The notes under the pieces: model-generated | Seen by the model: the letters and a program-made list of their open reading frames with translations, nothing else | The model's database searches: none | Told to the model about the DNA's origin: nothing | Translations under genes and position numbers: made by a program | Shown here: positions 57,566 to 64,000 of the stretch, one piece after another | Numbering within the stretch: position 1 is the stretch's first letter | Layout of the letters: every line of letters starts with the position of its first letter | From: Stichopus chloronotus | Taxonomy: Eukaryota > Echinodermata > Holothuroidea > Aspidochirotida > Stichopodidae | Assembly (NCBI GenBank): GCA_021234535.1 | Contig: CM037833.1 | Location: forward strand, 19,815,738 to 19,879,737 | Reading direction: 5' to 3' | Length of the DNA stretch: 64,000 nucleotides

Positions 57566-59544
57566 TGCCATTTTTGTTCTGCGTTCCATACACATTATAA
57601 CGTAAGCGTATGTATCAAATAGCCATGTTTAACCTTGGTTTGTCCCCCACCAACTTTAAAATGGTACTAGGAAACTGTTGAGTGAGGGCGTCCGTCATAA
57701 TAGACTTTGGTTTTACTGGTTTCGTCCATTTATTTGAAGGGTGTCATAAAAATTTAGTTTTAATACTCCTTTATCGGAGTACCCCCTCACTTGTTTCGAT
57801 TTTAGTCTTTCACCAGTCTTCAAAAACATGGAATGGAGAATGAACCATAGCTCAACTCATCTCACTTTTCGGCTTCCGTAGTTTAAAGTGACAGTTTACC
57901 ATCACGCGGGACAGAGAGTAGTGGAATTTCTGGGGAGAAATTAAAGATGCAAGAAGATGCAATCACTTTCGTTGCATTGGTTATTTGTTAACAGTTACCA
58001 GCAAGATAAATCGAGACGAGTTTGCTAAGAACCTCGAAAAGGTCAACAAATAAATCTGACAAAACACATGAATTTGGAAAAAATAACTATATTATTGGTC
58101 ATTTTAAACACTTTAAATTTTATTAGGCTGGGTAGGCAGCATTGTTAAAAGACATTTTGTACTCCTTAGAAAATATCACCGAGGCGGCTATAGTTTCGTT
58201 CGTCTTTCATAGGAGATATTGAGTAGTAGCTTCTGTTACATAAACTGATGTTGCTGAATATGTTGAATATGCTGAATATGTTAATAAGTATATTCTCAAC
58301 AATATTTCGATACAGTATATTATTATTAAGTATCTTAACATATAGTTGATACACTGAGGAGGAAATAGTAAACGTCTCTGTGAAAAACGAAAAAAGGAAC
58401 TGAGCGCAACGTCCAGGGTTTACAATAGACAATCGTTGAATGTTGCCCGCTAGTAATGTCGTCCGTTAGCAATACCGTCTGCTAGTGTTATCCCGCCACA
58501 AAAAACAATAAATAAATAAAGCTGACCAAGGTTTTAGAATAATACGTGAATGTAGTCAGTGTATAAATGTTTTAGTATATTACAGAAGAATGTTATTATC
58601 ATTCAACTGAATTGAAACTGGATTTTTTTTCCAGAAAGACACGCGCATCTGACGTCATTATAAATGAAAGGAAAACACCATTCCCAATAAGTAAATATTG
58701 TCAGCTCTAACTATTTTATAACCTACTTTTATTTTCTCACTTTGAAGGTGATTTATCATCTTATTTTCAATCTCGTGTGACGTCAGTCTCTCTCTAGATA
58801 ACGACAAATGTCATCTATTAACGGTTACCCTTTGCACGAAGATGTGTATAGTAAATGATATTTTTATAATAACAAAGATGTATTGATACACACATGGGGT
58901 CTCCCGATAGTAGCAATCAGTATCCGTAAAGTGATGACGTTTGCAGAGTGAAATGAAGAATGGACTGACGTCCGACGAATGAAATGACAAAACACCTTAA
59001 ATGATAACAGACCCACGTAACATTTTTTTAAAGGATCTTATGGAAAGTAATTTTAGAGTTTGCCTTCTTTTGGAAGACTGAATGCTTTACCAATATTATT
59101 TTTACTGATCAACTGAATATGTGTTTCATGCAGTCTGTCGTTATTATCGCTTGGGATGTAAGTTTTATTCAAGTTGTTTTAGTTTTCTGTCCTACACTGA
59201 AGTGAAATTTAAAATGCTAAGCCTCTCAGTGGACCATCTGGTCTTTTGTTTATAATGATAAAAAAACCCTACATGATATTAAATAATTTTGATATGTGAT
59301 AATATAATGGCTACTTTAACTTTAAAATTTTGAAAATTTTCCAGCATAACCCAGTCTCACACCTGCGTAATGAAGAACCATTTTCTACTTATGAAATTTT
59401 ATATATTTTATGCTACCCTTTGCTTACTTAACCTTTATTTTAAGGACATGGGACATTTATACGCGTAGAGGTATTATTTCGGGAAACACCTATTTTTGCT
59501 GAAAACTAAAGATATCGTTTACCAATACGAAATCCAGAAGTTAA
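57566..59544. other. No gene recognised
   Basis: A short TGAATATG(T/C) run lies at 58252-58285. Frames are at most 88 codons (58166-58432) and unremarkable. Confidence 0.45.
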
Positions 59545-59960
59545 GGGAATGGAGGGTTAGCTGGGTGATTACCCTGTCCCTCTTACAATCACTAGGTTCC
59601 CGATCCAATCCAGGTGGAACAACTTGAAAATTTTATGAGAACTCTAATCTAGTTATTCGATAAATCTGTTAAGAGTGGTGTTCAGGGGCTATTTGGTGAT
59701 CTCAATTTGATTTTCTGTTGTCCGATTCAAGTCTCGTCCTCGTCAGATTTGCTCGGTGTAGGGATTTCATTTGGGTTGCGGTGTTGAGCACGTCCTTCAC
59801 CCTGCTTAGACTGGAGATACACGCCCGTCCGTCGGATGAGGACGTTAAATGGCGGTTCCGGGTGTGGATTTGTATGAGAAGTTTGGATCACCCTTTCCTG
59901 GTACCCTCTGGACACTGAACACGGCGAATTTTGCCGGTGTTGTTATCCTCAAATTCATTT
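59545..59960 (+). mobile_element. tRNA-derived SINE
   Basis: An A-box-like TTAGCTGGGTG (59557-59567) and a B-box-like GGTTCCCGATCC (59595-59606) form a tRNA-type head. A body follows, then a 3' region with CGTCCGTCGGATGAGGACGT and TAAATGGCGGTTCCGGGTGT (about 59825-59865). GTCGGATGAG-GACGTTAAA words of this kind recur in SINE tails of marine invertebrates as I recall them. Frames on both strands (59718-59918) are incidental. The 3' boundary is uncertain. Confidence 0.55.
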
Positions 59961-60375
59961 GTTGGGTGGTAGAAATCAATCCGTGCCAAAGGGTGTGTGT
60001 GTGCCCGTGTTCGTGCGTGCGTTTTCGGCCCCTAGCGGGGATATTCGTTATACACAGCCGTCAACTGGGGTTACGCCGCGAAATGGGGATATCCCCGATT
60101 TTAAGAGCACCAAATTCTTGTCACTCACGGTGCTAGTAATACCCCCTGTGGTTCTTGGAACGATCCGGGCACGTTCTCCGGTTACCTGGTTTTTAACGCA
60201 TTTGAGTGTAAAAATGTGTAAGTGCTGCAAATTACGATTTCGTTACACAAAGTGTAAGGTTGTTACACAACATCCAATTGTGACTTCCCGCGCTTATTTC
60301 TCAAATTCGTGTGTGTGGATTGTCCGACCGACAGCAATTAGCAAGATAGGTTTTTCTTTCGCGCCATGTTTGTGA
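59961..60375 (+). other. GC-richer patch with a 138-codon open frame
   Basis: CpG-containing sequence unlike its AT-rich surroundings (for example GTTACGCCGCGAAATGGGG and CGGGCACGTTCTCCGG). The plus frame 59959-60375 is open for 138 codons but shows no domain, and two other frames are open over part of it. It could be an extension of the SINE-like repeat, an unmethylated promoter patch or another element. I do not call a gene. Confidence 0.35.
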
Positions 60376-60610
60376 ATAAGTACGAAAACCCACGTCACGT
60401 TAATTTTAATTAATTCTAATAACAAAATTAACATTTATGTAAAAATTCGAGTAATCAAATTATAGATTTGTTTAATCAAGTTATGAACTTGATTAATTAA
60501 ATGAATTAACTTGATTAATCAAATTATATAAATGTGATTATCAAATTACTAATGTGATTAATTTAATTATTAAGTTGTTGAATCGGATTAAAATTGAATT
60601 TTTTCCATAT
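60376..60610. repeat. AT-rich degenerate repeat of TTGATTAATCAAATTA
   Basis: Many overlapping variants of the near-palindromic GATTAATCAAATTA and its complement, spaced 15-30 bp apart. Non-coding. Confidence 0.65.
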
Positions 60611-63600
60611 GTGCCATGTGTGAAAAAAATTTTTGATAGACTTTCGTAAAAAAATATTAATCTATGTAAATTACGCAGTAGATGTTTAAAGCTCTCATAC
60701 TTCTGTGATTTATGTGCAGAAAAGGCTGTGTTGATGTCTGCTTACCCCTGTGTTAGGTTACGATAAAGCGCATAGGCTGAAACCATTGTGGACAGTGTGC
60801 CATGTTAAAACAAATATTAACTTCGCCTAGAATCAGTTTATTATAGTACTAGAGATATATGAGTATTGCGTAGTGCCATAGGACTAGGCTTACACTTAAT
60901 TATTACACAGTCCATTAGAGTTTATCTTAGCCTGCATGTCTAACTTGGTTGTTAATTTGTGTATATGATAGGTTTTAAAATCCTGCAATTGAGCAGTTTA
61001 GCGGTCGAGCAATAAATGTTACCGTATGTTCCAAATAACTTCAGTTGGGACAATAAATGGTATTAGAGCCCTTACATATGACAATAATTTATTATGAACC
61101 ATTAACCTCTTCTCACATTCTCTTTGTAAATACTCCTAACATAGGCCGAGTAGGCTAGAGCTGACCAAATATTTCAGAAGTTGAAAGGAATTAAGTCAAG
61201 CAAATGGTGGTGGAAGGGGGAGACAAACTGTTGTGCATATGTATTAAAGCTGTAAAATTGCAGGTGATGGTGGGTGGGTAGGCCGCCGGAGGTTATGAAA
61301 GTACTAAAACTACTATTAATGAAGGGTACAGGGGTCCCCTTGAGCTTAGACCCCTAAGTGGAATCCAGGAACACAACCCTGGTTGTGGATACAAGGAAAT
61401 TCTCCCAAAATTTTTGATGTCTCCAATTAAAGATGATGCAGCACTTCCCTGTTGAATAATAAGAATCCCTGTTTTCATTTTACACATGTTCTGTCTACTT
61501 TTTTAATGTTTACAACTATACGAGATGAGTTTATTGCAATGATGCATGATTAAATATAACAAGATCATTTGTATGGTATATTTGGCATCTCTTACATCAA
61601 ATAAGGTACTCATTATGCAACAAAATGCAAACTTAGTACAACGAAATATGAATTTGAAGCTGACGCACTGCCACGGTGCCACAGACTGGTAGTGGCAGCT
61701 GGTTTGCTCACATCACTGTTGTGTGCGTACGTGTCATATACACTGTATAGCAAATCCCCAGTTCCCTGTGAAATAATAAGGATTTACTCCCGTTTTCAGT
61801 TTACAACTTCAACTGTGTGTTCTGTGTTCTCTGCACTGCCGCTCTAGATATGGGAAATTAGCAACAGCATGATGATAGTGTGTGATATCGAAAGGTAAAA
61901 TTTATTCATTTTCTTAGGTCTGCAGAGAAGGGCGCGTACATACTGTACATTGGCTGCAAAGGTGGAGCTGGTGTGGAGTGGGAGGGATAAGAGTCGGGAG
62001 AGGATTAATATCATGCACTCAGAGAAGATGAGAAAATATTTTTGTATCAAATTGTAGTACACATTTTGTAAACACAAATACAAACTTTTGTATTAAATTT
62101 ATTCAAAAACATGAATGAACCTGAAATCAACCTGTGTGGCACTGCCACAATTCCATTTTAATATTGACCTCAGTTTCCTCACATTATAGATATGGCACAT
62201 ATCCCTATGTTGCTGACTGACATATGGAACTATGACTAAGAGAGAGTGGCCAATTACCACTGACTCTTAAGACACATATTTAAACGACGCTTATATTGTT
62301 GCCTAACTTGTGCTGTTTAGCTTTATAGGAAGTTCATCACTAGCCTAGGGCACAATCCTATGACTTAGCAGGAAAACTGCAACATGTCGTAATTGAACAT
62401 GTATAGAAGAATATTTGGATAATCCATTTGCATGGATATGCAGGCAAAATGCTGTCACGTTCTGCAATAATTTCCCTCTTGTGTTCCTCTTTTTACTACA
62501 TCTAGAGCAGATGCGTATTACAATAAAGATGACAACTACAATGACACCTATCAATCAGCAACACCCAATGAAGAAACAAAAAAAATAAAACACCTTGAAC
62601 TTCTCAGAACTTACTGCAGTTGATCACCACTTAGAGCACCACATAGCTGCACTACAGCTGACATGAAAGGCAGTAATAGCCAATTGTGCACGAATTTGGA
62701 ACCATGTTTCACAATTGAAAGTAGACCATCACTAATTGCGAATAAAACATTTTTTGGAAGAGGGAAGGAGATTGATAATGTTTAACATATTTCGATTGCT
62801 TCTAAATTGAGCGTAAGTTTATGTTAGGTTATTTTATTACAGAAAGATTGATCGTTGATGGAAAGGTGATATAGAGTTGAATACATCCACTTTTTTCACT
62901 TTTTGAAATCGACTCATTAAAAAGGAAAAATGACTATCTATAGATCGGAACAGCTCTTACACATTTAGCACATGTCAAAATCGAAATGAACTTTCTGCAT
63001 TCTTTTCTTTCTCGGTTCAAGTAATTTCTATTTTCCTTTGTTCATTGAAAACAGTTTAGGCAGTGGTGTTGGTCTTTAACTTTTGCTTTGTTACATGTAT
63101 TTCTTAAAATATTGAATTAAAATATATGGGCTGAATAAGGCGTTCGATTAAAAAAATGTGTCTTTGACTTTACACACATGTCTAGGAACGAAAAAAGCCT
63201 AACAGTCAGTTAAAAGTGCAATTTATTACTCAGAATGTATGTAGTAGGTTTGACAATGGTCTCAGTATCAGCATATGCTAGTAATGAAATAAAATTTCTT
63301 CTCCCTTCTCTTCCTCAATATTCTAGCAGTCTTAAAGACATATTCAAGTAACAATTGAAGGTATTCTTCGATGGAAGAGAACAATTTTCCACAGTAAGAA
63401 TTTCAAACCTATTGTCTATTTATTGTTCCGAAGTTAAAGGGAAAATCAGAGGGTTTGAATGAGAAAATTCACTTTTAGGTGATCTTTCTTTCTAAACTGA
63501 TTGTTCACCGGAATATAGAGACGTTCGGAGGGTTTTGAAGGTAATTAGTGCGTTAATTACTGTTGAATAAGACTCTTATCATTTGTCGGGTACAAAAAAG

Positions 63601-64000
63601 ACAAAGACAGCCTCGTCTATACGATGACCAATCACAGCGTAAGACTGAGACGTTATATGAATAAAAATAATCGAATGTTTACGGTTCCAATGCTGTTCGT
63701 TCATTGCCCAATGCTAAGTAAAAAAGAGTTTAGTGATAGTTGATGATACATGGAACACACGTTGGCTATGTATGAAATATGAAGTCCCACCTCCCCATAC
63801 CTTGAAAAGGCGATAGTTTTGAATGTTCATATTTGATTCGATGAATATGGATGTTGCAGACTTTCGGAGTTTTTCACCGATCTTTTGCAAATTTGACTCG
63901 TTTCTCGAAATTCCCCTTGAAGATCCAATTGTTGTTTGAAGAAAGACTCCTCTGGTCAAAAAAGATTTGCGGTTGCATCAACTTAACGTTTAAGAAAATG
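60611..64000. other. No gene recognised
   Basis: A weak direct repeat links 61445-61500 and 61758-61830 (TTCCCTGT(T/G)(G/A)AATAATAAG(A/G)AT). Frames of 60-81 codons on the minus strand have no recognisable features. The right window edge cuts no identifiable gene. Confidence 0.45.

Overview
The window is nuclear DNA of an animal. It is AT-rich, microsatellite-laden and dominated by transposable elements. There are no bacterial operons. Protein-coding signal is confined to two host genes, relics of one of them, and non-LTR retrotransposons. The mix of an L1/Tx1-type, an R2/R4-type, an L2/CR1-type and two Jockey/CR1-type LINEs, tRNA-derived SINEs, foldback and TA-flanked MITEs, frequent TAGGCCTA words, and single-exon LRR and rhodopsin-like receptors fits a marine invertebrate deuterostome. 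An echinoderm, possibly a holothurian, is my best guess; this is inference, not proof.

Layout. 1-2349: a small tandem array and unremarkable DNA with a 46-bp palindrome. 2350-11140: a nested repeat complex. Two 469-bp direct repeats, identical as far as I can read, each with its own terminal inverted repeat, bracket a 7.36-kb non-coding block bounded by TTAA. Inside it sits a 5.5-kb TA-flanked element with inverted subterminal arrays, and a third diverged 469-bp copy follows. 11141-13675: no gene recognised. 13676-18788: a degraded R2/R4-like LINE abutting a degraded L1/Tx1-like LINE, both on the minus strand, then a plus-strand L1/Tx1 3' fragment. 19000-31500: an intact single-exon LRR transmembrane receptor gene (22489-23985) and a broken paralogue (29505-31472). 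32100-35062: a frameshifted L2/CR1-like LINE. 37500-42570: nuclear-receptor-half-site-like repeats, an inverted LRRCT fragment of the LRR family (38240-38690) and a 5'-truncated minus-strand LINE. 45603-46730: an intact orphan rhodopsin-like GPCR. 49100-50200: SINE and Penelope-like scraps. 52311-52554: a foldback MITE. 53527-56765: a LINE with an uninterrupted 952-codon endonuclease-RT frame. 57350-64000: minisatellites, a SINE, a GC-richer patch and unannotated DNA.

How the parts relate. The two host genes are unrelated cell-surface receptors. The most thought-provoking signal is the LRR family. An intact LRRNT-LRR-LRRCT-stalk-TM gene has a nearly identical, inverted, isolated LRRCT segment about 15 kb away (3 differences in 168 bp, all amino-acid-changing) and a decayed paralogue between them. 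This superficially resembles the germline layout of lamprey VLR loci, but ordinary duplication and decay is the simpler reading. The second is the 2.3-11.1 kb nest, whose identical outer repeats are hard to reconcile with an old interior. All boundaries of repeats are approximate unless a terminal motif is given.
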